Assembly: GCF_023184515.1 (NCBI RefSeq)
Contig: NZ_JAAHBP010000008.1
Coordinates: 186,001-250,000 of the forward strand
DNA: 64,000 nt
Source of the DNA: Streptomyces sp. D2-8
GTDB taxonomy: Bacteria; Actinomycetota; Actinomycetes; Streptomycetales; Streptomycetaceae
Reading direction: 5' to 3'
Notes under the pieces: generated by a model
Databases searched by the model: none
Seen by the model: only the letters and a program-made list of their open reading frames with translations
What the model was told of the DNA's origin: nothing
Shown: one piece after another, positions 34,148-42,733 of the stretch
Numbering within the stretch: position 1 is the first letter of the stretch
Layout: every line of letters begins with the position of its first letter
Made by a program: the position numbers and the translations under genes

Positions 34148-34540
34148 TTACGCCGGAACCTGCTGTCGGGCCGGGGCCCAGCAGCGGATGATGTCGCGGA
34201 CCGAGACGATGCCGGCGGGTTCGCCGCCGTCCAGCACGATGAGGTGCCGGAAGCCGCCGTGTGCCATGGCGCTCGCCGCCTCCTCCAGGGTCCAGGCCGG
34301 AGCGGCGAACACGACGTCGTTGGTGGTGTGGGCGTGGGCGCGTTCCGTGTCCGGGTCCTGGCCCAGGCCCACGGAGTTGAGGATGTCGCGTTCGGTGAGG
34401 ATGCCGATGCCGCCGGCGTCGGGGTCGTGGACCACGGCCGCCCCTACCTTGCGCGCGGACATCAGCGCGGCGGCCTGGCGCAGGGTGTGGGTCGGGCCGA
34501 TGGTGAGGACGACAGTGCTCATGGCGTCACGGACGAGCAT
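34148..34540 (-). CDS. CBS-domain pair protein
   Basis: 130 residues from ATG at 34540. AGGAGG lies at 34552-34557, so a GTG at 34552 would overlap its own ribosome site. Two CBS motifs fill the protein: VRDAMSTVVLTIGP to GILTERDIL, and VFAAPAWTLEEAASAM to GIVSVRDII. Such stand-alone pairs bind adenine nucleotides and sense energy state or act as regulatory modules. No partner is evident. It converges on catA. Confidence 0.9.
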   Translation of the reverse strand: MLVRDAMSTVVLTIGPTHTLRQAAALMSARKVGAAVVHDPDAGGIGILTERDILNSVGLGQDPDTERAHAHTTNDVVFAAPAWTLEEAASAMAHGGFRHLIVLDGGEPAGIVSVRDIIRCWAPARQQVPA

Positions 34541-34669
34541 GGATGCAGCCACCTCCTGGGAGTCTCCCCACCGTTCGTTCAGAATTTCACAAATTCACAA
34601 GTGGGGGGACTCTCAGAGTGGCAGGTAAAGGGAGGGTCAACAAGGGGGCGCTCGGTAACAACGGGGGGC

Positions 34670-35470
34670 TCAGTAGCGCTGATTGAGATATCCGAGCAGC
34701 TCGTCGTGCAACAGGCCGTTCGACGCGGCCGCGTTGCCGCTGTGGGGGCCCGGGCGGGCGTCGAGGCCGGTGAAGGTGCCCCCGGCCTCGGTGACGACGA
34801 TGGCGGTGGCGGCCATGTCCCACAGGGACAGCTCCGGCTCGGCGCACATGTCGACGGCGCCTTCCGCGACCATCATGTACGGCCAGAAGTCGCCGTACGC
34901 GCGCGTGCGCCACACCTCGCGGGTCAGGTCCAGGAAGCCGTCCAGGCGGCCCTGCTCCTCCCAGCCGCTGAGCGAGGAGTAGGCGAGGGAGGCGTCGGAG
35001 AGCTTGGAGACGCGGGAGACCTGCAGCCGGGAGGCCTTGGTGAGGCTGCGGCCGGAGAACGCGCCATGGCCCTTCGCGGCCCACCAGCGGCGGCCGAGGG
35101 CGGGGGCGGAGACGACGCCGACGACGGGCTGGAAGCCGCCCTCGCCCGCCTCCATCAGCGAGATGAGCGTGGCCCAGACGGGAACGCCGCGTACGTAGTT
35201 CTTGGTGCCGTCGATCGGGTCGATCACCCAGCGGCGGGGGCCGGTGCCCTCGACGCCGTACTCCTCGCCGAGGATCGCGTCCCTGGGGCGGGCGCGCGAG
35301 AGGTGACCGCGGATGAGTTCCTCTGCGGCCTTGTCCGCCTCGGTCACCGGGGTCATGTCAGGTTTGGTCTCGACCTTGAGGTCGAGGGCCTTGAACCGGT
35401 CCGTCGTCGCGGCGTCGGCGGCGTCGGCGAGGACGTGGGCGAGACGCAGGTCGTCGAGGTAGTCGGGCAT
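34670..35470 (-). CDS. hisN: Histidinol-phosphatase (inositol monophosphatase fold)
   Basis: 266 residues. IMPase-family metal motifs are visible: GEEYG near residue 68, WVIDPIDGTKNYVRG near 80 (DPIDGT signature) and LSLWDMAATAIVVTEAGG near 220. In S. coelicolor the HisN of this type is the histidinol-phosphate phosphatase needed for histidine synthesis, separate from the main his cluster, and this protein has the same length and neighbours by memory. Inositol-1-phosphatase is the alternative. It follows the MarR-type regulator gene by 33 bp on the same strand. Confidence 0.85.
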   Translation of the reverse strand: MPDYLDDLRLAHVLADAADAATTDRFKALDLKVETKPDMTPVTEADKAAEELIRGHLSRARPRDAILGEEYGVEGTGPRRWVIDPIDGTKNYVRGVPVWATLISLMEAGEGGFQPVVGVVSAPALGRRWWAAKGHGAFSGRSLTKASRLQVSRVSKLSDASLAYSSLSGWEEQGRLDGFLDLTREVWRTRAYGDFWPYMMVAEGAVDMCAEPELSLWDMAATAIVVTEAGGTFTGLDARPGPHSGNAAASNGLLHDELLGYLNQRY

Positions 35471-35503
35471 GCAACGAACCTATCTGCCGAGGTGGGGGTG
35501 GGG

Positions 35504-36253
35504 CTACAGGGGGTTCGTGGGGGTGGGGGAGCCGGCAGCCGTCCCGGGCTTGGTGCGGAGGATGTCGCGTGCCTGCTCCGCGGCGCGGGCGGTGCTCTCG
35601 GAGACGAAGTCGAGGAAACGGGCGACGCTCTCGAGGCGGGCGCCGGCCAGGGTGCCGGGGCCGAGGACGCCGACGCCCTGCTGCGCGATCTCGACGACCT
35701 GGGCGATGGACCGGGCGCTGGCCATCATCGACTGGTACCAGACGTCGTCGTCGACCACGTAGCGCTCGCGGCGGCCTTCGCCCGCCTCCCGGCGGACCAT
35801 GCCCTGGCTGTCGAGGAACGCGATCGCCTTGGAGACGGACGCCGGGCTGACCTGGAGACGCCGGGCGAGTTCGGACGCGGTGAGACTGCCCGAGTCGGTC
35901 ACGCAGAGGCAGGCCATCACCCGGGCCATCATCTTGGGCATGCCCGACCCCATGAGGACGGTGGTGAACGTCTCCTCGTACTCGCGTACGGCCTCGGCGT
36001 CCCGCCCGTCGGTCTGCGGGGGCGACTCCGGGTCCCGGGGCGCGGCCGGCTTGCGGCGCTGGGTGCGGCGTTCCGTGGCGCGATGGGCCAGGTCGGCGCG
36101 GTAGGCCGTGGGGCCCCCGTTGCGCATGACCTCGCGGGTGATCGTCGAGGTGGGGCGGTCGAGGCGCCGGGCGATCTCCGCGTAGGCGAGGCCGTCGGCC
36201 AGCCCCAGCGCGATCTGCTGGCGTTCCTGCTGGGTGAGTCTGCCTCCCGGCAT
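35504..36253 (-). CDS. IS30-type HTH plus MarR/GbsR-type regulator
   Basis: 249 residues from ATG at 36253, with AAGGAGG 5 nt upstream. Residues 5-45 (LTQQERQQIALGLADGLAYA ... STITREVMRNGG) match the HTH of IS30-family transposases. After a basic linker, residues about 90-200 form a MarR/GbsR-type winged helix (MARVMACLCVTDSGSLTASE, LQVSPASVSKAIAFLDSQGM). Two DNA-binding domains in one chain are unusual. It is divergent from a DUF4097/ABC-exporter operon; repeated CAACG/CGTTG sites fill the spacer, so it probably controls that operon and itself. Confidence 0.85.
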   Translation of the reverse strand: MPGGRLTQQERQQIALGLADGLAYAEIARRLDRPTSTITREVMRNGGPTAYRADLAHRATERRTQRRKPAAPRDPESPPQTDGRDAEAVREYEETFTTVLMGSGMPKMMARVMACLCVTDSGSLTASELARRLQVSPASVSKAIAFLDSQGMVRREAGEGRRERYVVDDDVWYQSMMASARSIAQVVEIAQQGVGVLGPGTLAGARLESVARFLDFVSESTARAAEQARDILRTKPGTAAGSPTPTNPL

Positions 36254-36310
36254 CGCGGCCTCCTTCGTGGTGCGTGATGTCCGCACCATAGCGTTCACCT
36301 TCATTTCATT

Positions 36311-36458
36311 GCAACGGTATGAGTGGTGTTGTTGCGTTAGTTGTCAGGGTCGTTGAAATGATTTACCGGCTCTGAACTGCATCTATGGTCATTGCGTGCA
36401 ACGAAGTTGTTGCCAGGCCTGTGAATGCAACGTAGCTTTTCCATCGTTGGAAACAACG
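36311..36458. promoter_or_regulatory. Repeated CAACG/CGTTG sites: likely operator region
   Basis: GCAACG occurs at 36311, 36398 and 36427; CGTTG at 36351 and 36445; GTTGC at 36331 and 36409. CGTTG-GAAA-CAACG (36445-36458) is a perfect inverted repeat 6 nt before the ribosome site of the DUF4097 gene. The spacer is AT-richer than its surroundings and separates the regulator from the exporter operon. Confidence 0.6.
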
Positions 36459-36475
36459 GACCGAAGGAGAGCACG

Positions 36476-37147
36476 ATGCAGAAGTTCCACAGCCCCGCCC
36501 CCGTCTCGGCCGTCCTCGACATCCCCGCCGGACACATCCGCTTCATCGCCGCCGACCGGGCCGACACCACTGTCGAGGTGCTGCCCGCGGACGCCTCCAA
36601 GAGCCGCGACATGAAGGCGGCGGAGCAGATCGAGATCGCCTACGACGACGGCGTCCTGCGCATCGGGGCCCCGTCGGCGAAGAACCGGCTCCTCGGCCAC
36701 TTCGGAGCCGTCGAGGTGACCGTCCAACTGCCCGCCGGCTCCCGCGTCGAGGCGAAGGCGGCCACCGCCGAACTCCGCGGCGTCGGACGCCTCGGCGACG
36801 TCGCCTTCGAGGCAGCGCAGGGCGCGGTCAAGCTCGACGAGACCGACAGTGCCCGCCTCACCCTCCTCGCCGGCGACATCGCGGTGGGCCGCCTGGGCGG
36901 ACCCGCCGAGATCAGCACCCAGAAGGGCGACCTCCGCATCGCCGAAGCCGTACGCGGCACCCTCGCGCTGCGCACCGAGCAGGGCGACATCTCGGTCGGC
37001 GCCGCCCAAGGCGTCTCCGCCGCCCTGGACGCCGGCACCGGCTACGGCCGGATCCACAACACCCTCAAGAACGCCGACGGCGCCACCCCCGGCCTGACCA
37101 TCCACGCGACCACCGCCCACGGCGACATCACCGCCCGCAGCCTGTAG
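36476..37147 (+). CDS. DUF4097-family beta-helix-like protein
   Basis: 223 residues from ATG at 36476 with AAGGAGA 5 nt upstream. The sequence is a regular run of short beta-strands (VEVTVQLPAGSRVEAKAATA, GDISVGAAQG, HGDITARSL) as in DUF4097/head-GIN proteins. No signal peptide or membrane span. It is the first gene of an operon with an ABC ATPase and permease and may serve as an accessory or be a marker of drug/peptide-responsive regulons. Function unknown. Confidence 0.85.
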   Translation: MQKFHSPAPVSAVLDIPAGHIRFIAADRADTTVEVLPADASKSRDMKAAEQIEIAYDDGVLRIGAPSAKNRLLGHFGAVEVTVQLPAGSRVEAKAATAELRGVGRLGDVAFEAAQGAVKLDETDSARLTLLAGDIAVGRLGGPAEISTQKGDLRIAEAVRGTLALRTEQGDISVGAAQGVSAALDAGTGYGRIHNTLKNADGATPGLTIHATTAHGDITARSL

Positions 37148-37181
37148 CAGCCCGCGGCCTGTCCGAAGGAGCACCTCTCTC

Positions 37182-38144
37182 ATGACCGACCTGGCCATCG
37201 CGGCGAACGGGCTGCGGAAGTCCTACGGCGACAAGACCGTCCTCGACGGTGTCGACCTGGCCGTCCCGGAAGGAACGATCTTCTCCCTGCTCGGCCCGAA
37301 CGGCGCCGGCAAGACCACCGCCGTCAAGATCCTCTCCACCCTCATCTCCCCGGACCCCGCCAGCGGCGAGATCCGCGTCGGCGGCCACGACCTCGCCGCC
37401 GACCCGCAGGCCATACGCGCCGCGATCGGCGTCACCGGTCAGTTCTCCGCCGTCGACGGCCTGATCACCGGCGAGGAGAACATGCTCCTCATGGCCGACC
37501 TGCACCACCTGCCCACACGCGAGGGACGTCGCGTCGCCGCCGAACTGCTGGAGCGCTTCGACCTCACCGACGCCGCCAGGAAGCCGGCCTCCACCTACTC
37601 CGGCGGCATGAAACGCCGCCTCGACATCGCCATGACCCTGGTCGGCGACCCCAGGATCATCTTCCTCGACGAGCCCACCACCGGCCTCGACCCCCGCGCC
37701 CGCCACAACATGTGGCAGATCATCCGCGAACTCGTCACCGGCGGAGTCACCGTCTTCCTCACCACCCAGTACCTGGAGGAAGCCGACGAACTCGCCGACC
37801 GCATCGCCGTACTCCACGACGGCACCATCGCCGCCGAAGGCACCGCCGGCGAGCTGAAGCGGCTCGTTCCCGGCGGACACGTCCGGCTCCGCTTCACCGA
37901 CCCGGCCGCCTACCAGAGCGCCGCCGCCACCCTGCGCGAAGTCACCCGCGACGACGAGTCCCTCGCCCTGCAGATCCCCGGCGACGGCAGCCAGCGCGCA
38001 CTGCGCGCCCTTCTCGACCGGCTCGACGCCGCCGGTATCGAAGCGGACGAACTGACCGTCCACACCCCCGACCTCGACGACGTGTTCTTCGCCCTGACCG
38101 GCAGCACCGACCAGTCCGACCAGCCCAAGGAGACGGCCCGATGA
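37182..38144 (+). CDS. ABC transporter ATPase, DrrA-type
   Basis: 320 residues. Walker A GPNGAGKTT near residue 40, signature YSGGMKRRLDIAM near 140, Walker B IIFLDEPTTGLDP, and a DrrA-type C-terminal extension after residue 220. It pairs with the next gene as an ATP-driven exporter of a hydrophobic compound. The start follows AAGGAGC, 34 bp after the DUF4097 gene. Its stop overlaps the permease start by ATGA, so coupled. Confidence 0.95.
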   Translation: MTDLAIAANGLRKSYGDKTVLDGVDLAVPEGTIFSLLGPNGAGKTTAVKILSTLISPDPASGEIRVGGHDLAADPQAIRAAIGVTGQFSAVDGLITGEENMLLMADLHHLPTREGRRVAAELLERFDLTDAARKPASTYSGGMKRRLDIAMTLVGDPRIIFLDEPTTGLDPRARHNMWQIIRELVTGGVTVFLTTQYLEEADELADRIAVLHDGTIAAEGTAGELKRLVPGGHVRLRFTDPAAYQSAAATLREVTRDDESLALQIPGDGSQRALRALLDRLDAAGIEADELTVHTPDLDDVFFALTGSTDQSDQPKETAR

Positions 38145-38959
38145 GCGCACCCCTGGCCCCCGCCCGCCCCTCCCGGATCTCCCTCGCCGTACGCGACTCA
38201 GCCACCATGCTGCGCCGCAATCTCCTGCACGCCCGGCGCTACCCCTCCCTCACCCTGAACCTGCTGCTCACCCCGATCATGCTGTTGCTGCTGTTCGTCT
38301 ACATCTTCGGCGACACCATGAGCGCGGGCATCGGCGGCGGCGGTCCGGACCGCTCCGCGTACATCGCGTTCGTCGTCCCGGGCCTGCTGCTGATGACCAT
38401 CGGCAGCACCACGATCGGCACCGCGGTCTCCGTCTCCAACGACATGACCGAGGGCATCATCGCCCGCTTCCGCACCATGGCGATCCACCGCGGCTCGGTG
38501 CTCATCGGACACGTCATCGGCAGCGTGCTGCAGGCGGTCATCAGTGTGGTGCTCGTCGGCGCCGTCGGCGTGGCCATCGGCTTCCGCTCCACCGATGCCA
38601 CCGTCCTGGAGTGGCTCGCGGCCTTCGGACTGCTCGTGCTCTTCGCCACGGCGCTCACCTGGATCGCGGTCGGCATGGGTCTGGTCAGCCCGAACGCCGA
38701 GGCCGCCGGCAACAACGCGATGCCCCTGATCCTGCTGCCGCTGCTGTCCAGCACCTTCGTGCCGCTCGACGCGATGCCGGGCTGGTTCCAGCCGATCGCC
38801 GAGTACCAGCCGTTCACCCCGGCCATCGAGACCCTGCGCGGCCTGCTGCTCGGCACCGGGATCGGCCACAACGGATGGCTCGCCCTCGCCTGGTGCCTGG
38901 GCCTCGCGGCGCTCGGCTACTTCTGGTCGACCTCGAAGTTCGACGACGAACCGAAGTAG
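38141..38959 (+). CDS. ABC transporter permease, DrrB/ABC-2 type
   Basis: 272 residues with about six membrane spans (LTLNLLLTPIMLLLLFVYIF, YIAFVVPGLLLMTIGST, AVISVVLVGAVGVAIGF, LAAFGLLVLFATALTWIAVG, MPLILLPLLSSTFVP). The ABC-2/DrrB layout has a long first cytoplasmic segment and the conserved FVPLDAMPGWFQPIAEYQPFT-type region near the end. It is the membrane partner of the ATPase upstream (overlapping start). Substrate unknown. Confidence 0.93.
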   Translation: MSAPLAPARPSRISLAVRDSATMLRRNLLHARRYPSLTLNLLLTPIMLLLLFVYIFGDTMSAGIGGGGPDRSAYIAFVVPGLLLMTIGSTTIGTAVSVSNDMTEGIIARFRTMAIHRGSVLIGHVIGSVLQAVISVVLVGAVGVAIGFRSTDATVLEWLAAFGLLVLFATALTWIAVGMGLVSPNAEAAGNNAMPLILLPLLSSTFVPLDAMPGWFQPIAEYQPFTPAIETLRGLLLGTGIGHNGWLALAWCLGLAALGYFWSTSKFDDEPK

Positions 38960-39203
38960 CCGCCGTGAACGGCCTCACCCCGCGGGCCGCCTCCCGCGAA
39001 CGTCCCACCCCAGGGCGGCGTACACCGGCATCCCGCCGGAGTGCGCCGCCCGTTCCCCTGCACGGGCGAGGCCCCGGCACACAGGCCAACGCACCGCGTG
39101 ACAAGGCCGAAACGCGCCCCCGCGCGCACTCGCGAACCCTTGACAGTGGTTCCACGCGCGTCAAACCTGGGCGCAGAGCCGCTCGCCCCAAGGGGAGGCG
39201 AAG

Positions 39204-39809
39204 ATGCCTGCAGCGCGGGAATCGCTACTGGACGCCGCTTACACGGCGCTGGTGCGCCGGCCCTGGTCCGCCGTACGGATGGTGGACGTGGCCGCGGCGG
39301 CCGGAGTGTCCCGGCAGACGCTCTACAACGAGTTCGGCAGCAAGGACGGTCTCGCCAGGGCGCTCGTGAGGAGAGAGGCCGACGGCTATCTCGCCGGGGT
39401 GGACCGCGCTCTCGCCGGGCACAGCGATCTCTGCGACCGGCTCACCGCCACCGCCGAGTGGACCGCTTCGGCGGCCCGGGACAACGTCCTCGTCCACGCC
39501 ATGCTCACCGGCTGCTGGAGTGAGCGGCTGCCCGCCCCGGTCCTGACGGCCGTGCCGTCCACCTCCGTCGTACCGGCCCAGCGCCGCGCCGACGGGCCGC
39601 TGCCCTCACCCGGCGACTTCGTCGCCCTCGTCCGCGACCGGGCCGCCACTCTCCTGGCCGGCCCCGGCACGCCCAAGTCCGACACCGCCGAGCTGGCCCG
39701 CTCCTGCGAACTCGCCGTCCGGCTCGCCCTGTCGTGTGTGGCCGCGCCACCCGGCGAGGGCGGCGTCGCCGACCTGGTCCGCAGCGCCCTTCACCGGCAG
39801 GCCGGCTGA
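39204..39809 (+). CDS. TetR-family transcriptional regulator
   Basis: 201 residues from ATG at 39204. Residues 5-50 are a TetR HTH (SLLDAAYTALVRRPWSAVRM then AAGVSRQTLYNEFGSKDGL). The C-terminal ligand-binding half is family-typical and gives no ligand clue. It follows the ABC exporter operon by 244 bp and converges with the small multidrug exporter gene (7 bp between stops). It may control either neighbour; no clear operator is visible. Confidence 0.9.
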   Translation: MPAARESLLDAAYTALVRRPWSAVRMVDVAAAAGVSRQTLYNEFGSKDGLARALVRREADGYLAGVDRALAGHSDLCDRLTATAEWTASAARDNVLVHAMLTGCWSERLPAPVLTAVPSTSVVPAQRRADGPLPSPGDFVALVRDRAATLLAGPGTPKSDTAELARSCELAVRLALSCVAAPPGEGGVADLVRSALHRQAG

Positions 39810-39816
39810 CAGGGCG

Positions 39817-40140
39817 TCAGTGCGCCGACCCCGACAACTGCAGCCCGACCACACCGATGATGACCAGACTGATCGACACGATCTTCAGCGTCGACACCAG
39901 GTCACCCAGGAACACCATGCCGTAGATCGCCGTCCCCGCCGCCCCGATGCCGGTCCACACCGCGTACGCCGGGCCCACGTCGAGCTTTCTCAGCGCGAGG
40001 GTCAGCAGCCCGAAGCTGCCGAGGGCGAAGATGCAGAACGCGACCGTCGGCCAGAGCCGGGTGAAGCCGTGCGACAGCTTCAGGCACACGGCGAAGCCGG
40101 TCTCCAGCAACCCGGCCACGATGACCAGCAGCCACGCCAT
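39817..40140 (-). CDS. sugE: Small multidrug resistance protein, SugE/Gdx type
   Basis: 107 residues, four membrane spans filling the protein. Glu13 in LLETGFAV is the central coupling carboxylate of the SMR family, and SHGFTRLWPT after the first span is typical of the SugE/Gdx branch. Gdx proteins export guanidinium in exchange for protons; some also export quaternary ammonium compounds. The ATG at 40140 has GGGAGGA upstream. I searched its leader for a guanidine riboswitch and found none convincing. Confidence 0.92.
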   Translation of the reverse strand: MAWLLVIVAGLLETGFAVCLKLSHGFTRLWPTVAFCIFALGSFGLLTLALRKLDVGPAYAVWTGIGAAGTAIYGMVFLGDLVSTLKIVSISLVIIGVVGLQLSGSAH

Positions 40141-40278
40141 GAGTCGTCCTCCCGTATCCCACGTTCAGTGACCGCTTCTTCAGTTTCACCGAGCTCGTCA
40201 GGCTATGGCCAGGCTTGCGCCCCGCTTGGGTGCGATTATGCACTTACCGTCCGCACGCCATGACAAACAACGCGAAGG

Positions 40279-41289
40279 TCAGTCGCCTTCCGTTCGCTCC
40301 CGTGTGGCCAGCAGCCGCCGCAGCGAGTACAGCCGCGCGGGATCCGCGTGCCCCTCGGCCACCCACGCGTCCAGCGCGCAGTCCGGCTCGTCGTGGCTGC
40401 ACGCGCGCGGGCAGCCCTCGGTGCCCGGCTCCAGATCGGGGAAGGCGTGGATGACCTGGGACGGGTCCACGTGGTGCAGCCCGAAGGACCGCAGGCCCGG
40501 CGTGTCGATCACCCAGCCGGCACTGCCCGACAGCGGCAGCGCCAGCGCCGAGGTGGTGGTGTGCCGGCCGCGGCCCGTCACCGCGTTCACATGCCCGGTC
40601 GTACGCCGCTGATCCTCCGGCACCAGCGAGTTGACCAGGGTCGTCTTGCCGACGCCGGAGTGGCCTACGAACGCGGTGATCTTGCCGTCGAGCTGCGCGC
40701 GCACGCGGGCGACGGCGGTGCCGTTCTGCAGTTCCTCGCGACTGGTGACGACGTAGGGGATGTCGAGGTGGCCGTACAGCTCCAGCAGCTTGTCGGGCGG
40801 GGCGAGGTCCGACTTGGTCAGCACCAGCAGCGGGTCCAGGCCGCCGGCGTAGGCCGCGACCAGGCAGCGGTCGATCAGGCGGGGGCGGGGCTCCGGGTCG
40901 GCCAGGGCGGTGACGACCGCCAGCTGGTCGGCGTTGGCCACGACCACGCGCTCGTACGGATCGTCGTCGTCCGCCGTGCGGCGCAGAACGGAGGTGCGCT
41001 CCTCGATGCGCACGATCCTCGCGAGTGAGTCCTTCTTGCCCGTCAGGTCGCCCACGATGGCCACCCGGTCGCCGACGACCGCGGCTTTGCGGCCGAGCTC
41101 GCGGGCCTTCATCGCCATGACCACGCGGCCCTCGACGAGGCAGGTCAGACGGCCCCGGTCGACGGTGAGGACGAGGCCCTCGGAGGCGTCCTCGTGCTTG
41201 GGGCGGATGTTCGTCCGGGGCCGGGTGTTCCGGCGGCCCGGACGGGTGCGGATGTCGTCCTCGTCGGTGTGCTTGCCGTAGCGGCGCAT
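40279..41289 (-). CDS. rsgA: Ribosome small-subunit-dependent GTPase RsgA
   Basis: 336 residues. An N-terminal OB-fold is followed by a circularly permuted GTPase: VLTKSDLA (G4) precedes GHSGVGKTTLVNSL (G1), then TTTSALALPL (G2 region) and VIDTPGLRSFG (G3). A zinc site with CPRACSHDEPDCAL closes the core. RsgA checks maturation of the 30S subunit. It begins 17 bp after aroA on the same strand, so co-transcribed. The aroA-rsgA pairing is also found in mycobacteria. Confidence 0.96.
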   Translation of the reverse strand: MRRYGKHTDEDDIRTRPGRRNTRPRTNIRPKHEDASEGLVLTVDRGRLTCLVEGRVVMAMKARELGRKAAVVGDRVAIVGDLTGKKDSLARIVRIEERTSVLRRTADDDDPYERVVVANADQLAVVTALADPEPRPRLIDRCLVAAYAGGLDPLLVLTKSDLAPPDKLLELYGHLDIPYVVTSREELQNGTAVARVRAQLDGKITAFVGHSGVGKTTLVNSLVPEDQRRTTGHVNAVTGRGRHTTTSALALPLSGSAGWVIDTPGLRSFGLHHVDPSQVIHAFPDLEPGTEGCPRACSHDEPDCALDAWVAEGHADPARLYSLRRLLATRERTEGD

Positions 41290-41306
41290 GACCTGATCCC
41301 CGCGTC

Positions 41307-42623
41307 CTACGCCCCGAGCATCCCGGTCCACAGATCGGGGAAGTCGGGCAGGGTCTTGGCCGTCGTCGCCACGTTCTCGATCTGCACGCCCTCCACCGCG
41401 AGTCCGATGATCGCGCCGGCCGTGGCCATGCGGTGGTCGTCGTAGGTGTGGAAGATGCCGCCGTGCAGCCGGCGCGGGCGGATGTGCAGACCGTCGGCGG
41501 TCTCGGTCGCGTCACCGCCGAGTTCGTTGATCTCCTTGGTCAGCGCGGCCAGCCGGTCCGTCTCGTGCAGGCGCAGATGGGCCACGCCGCGCAGGGTCGA
41601 CGGGGAGTCCGCGAGGGCCGCGACCGCCGCGATGCCCGGCGTCAGCTCCCCGACCTCGCCCAGGTCGACGTCGATGCCGTGCACCGAGCCGGAGCCGGTG
41701 AACACCAGCCCGTACTCGGTCAGTTCGCAGGAGCCGCCCATCTCGGTGAAGATCTCGCGCAGCCGGTCGCCGGGCTGTGTGGTGCGGGCCGGCCAGTCCG
41801 GGACGACGACCTTGCCGCCGGTCACCAGCGCCGCCGCCAGGAACGGCTGGGCGTTCGACAGGTCCGGCTCGATGACCAGGTCCCGGCCGAGCAGGGCCCC
41901 CGGCGAGACCCGCCAGACGTTCGGCTCGCCGCCCGACTCGGGCGTGTCCACCTGGGCGCCGACCGCGCGCAGCATGTCGACGGTCATGCGGATGTGCGGC
42001 ATGGAGGGCAGCGTGGCGCCGGTGTGGCGGACCTCGACGCCCTGGTTGAAGCGCGGGCCGGACAGCAGCAGGGCGCTCACGAACTGGGACGAGGAGGAGG
42101 CGTCGATGGCGACCGTGCCGCCGTCCAGGGCGCCGCTGCCGTGCACGGTCAGCGGCAGCGCGCCGCGGCCGTCGTCGTCGATCCGGGCGCCGAGCCGGCG
42201 CAGCGCGTCGATGACCCCGTTCAGCGGGCGCTCGTAGGAGCGAGGGTCGCCGTCGAAGCGGACGGCGCCGTCGGCGAGCGCGGCGACCGGCGGCAGGAAC
42301 CGCATCACCGTGCCGGCGTTGCCGACGTCGACCGTGGCCGGGCCGCGCAGTCCGGTGGGGAGCACACGCCAGGCCTCGCCGGTGCCGTCGGGGCCCACGC
42401 CCTCCTCGATCTCGATGCCCATGGCGCGCAGCGCGCCGGCCATCAGCAGGGTGTCGCGGGAGCGCAGGGGGCGGCGCAGCCAGCCGGGCTCGGAGGCGAG
42501 GGAGGCGAGGACCAGGGCGCGGTTGGTGACCGACTTGGACCCGGGCACGTGGACCGTCGCGTCGACGGCTCCGCTCGCGTGCGGGGCGGGCCAGAGGGCG
42601 GTGTCTGCGGTGTTCGGGGCCAT
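41307..42623 (-). CDS. aroA: 5-Enolpyruvylshikimate-3-phosphate synthase
   Basis: 438 residues. PGSKSVTNRALVLASLA near residue 30 binds phosphoenolpyruvate and shikimate-3-phosphate; VGNAGTVMRFLPPVAALAD near 100 is the LPGNAGTA-type signature; HETDRLAAL and HTYDDHRMATA near 345 and 390 close the active site. The enzyme makes EPSP in the shikimate pathway to aromatic amino acids. The segment GNAGTVMRF lacks the usual TAMR form, having TVMR, as in many actinobacteria. Leads the aroA-rsgA operon. Confidence 0.97.
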   Translation of the reverse strand: MAPNTADTALWPAPHASGAVDATVHVPGSKSVTNRALVLASLASEPGWLRRPLRSRDTLLMAGALRAMGIEIEEGVGPDGTGEAWRVLPTGLRGPATVDVGNAGTVMRFLPPVAALADGAVRFDGDPRSYERPLNGVIDALRRLGARIDDDGRGALPLTVHGSGALDGGTVAIDASSSSQFVSALLLSGPRFNQGVEVRHTGATLPSMPHIRMTVDMLRAVGAQVDTPESGGEPNVWRVSPGALLGRDLVIEPDLSNAQPFLAAALVTGGKVVVPDWPARTTQPGDRLREIFTEMGGSCELTEYGLVFTGSGSVHGIDVDLGEVGELTPGIAAVAALADSPSTLRGVAHLRLHETDRLAALTKEINELGGDATETADGLHIRPRRLHGGIFHTYDDHRMATAGAIIGLAVEGVQIENVATTAKTLPDFPDLWTGMLGA

Positions 42624-42733
42624 GCCTTTACTTTATAAGCAGGCCGTCGCCCGAGTGCGGCGCCGTGGGGGCCTGCCGCGCTCGCGTGGTGGAGCCGCAC
42701 ATCGCGGCAGCCCCGGACCCCTCGAGCCGGCCG

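Noticed and set aside
35504..36253. An IS30 transposase remnant
   Set aside because: Only the HTH is shared; the rest is an intact MarR-type domain, with a good ribosome site and no terminal inverted repeats or DDE residues.
40141..40260. A guanidine riboswitch before the SugE/Gdx gene
   Set aside because: The leader contains ACGA and GGAC bits but no paired stems matching the guanidine I, II or III consensus.
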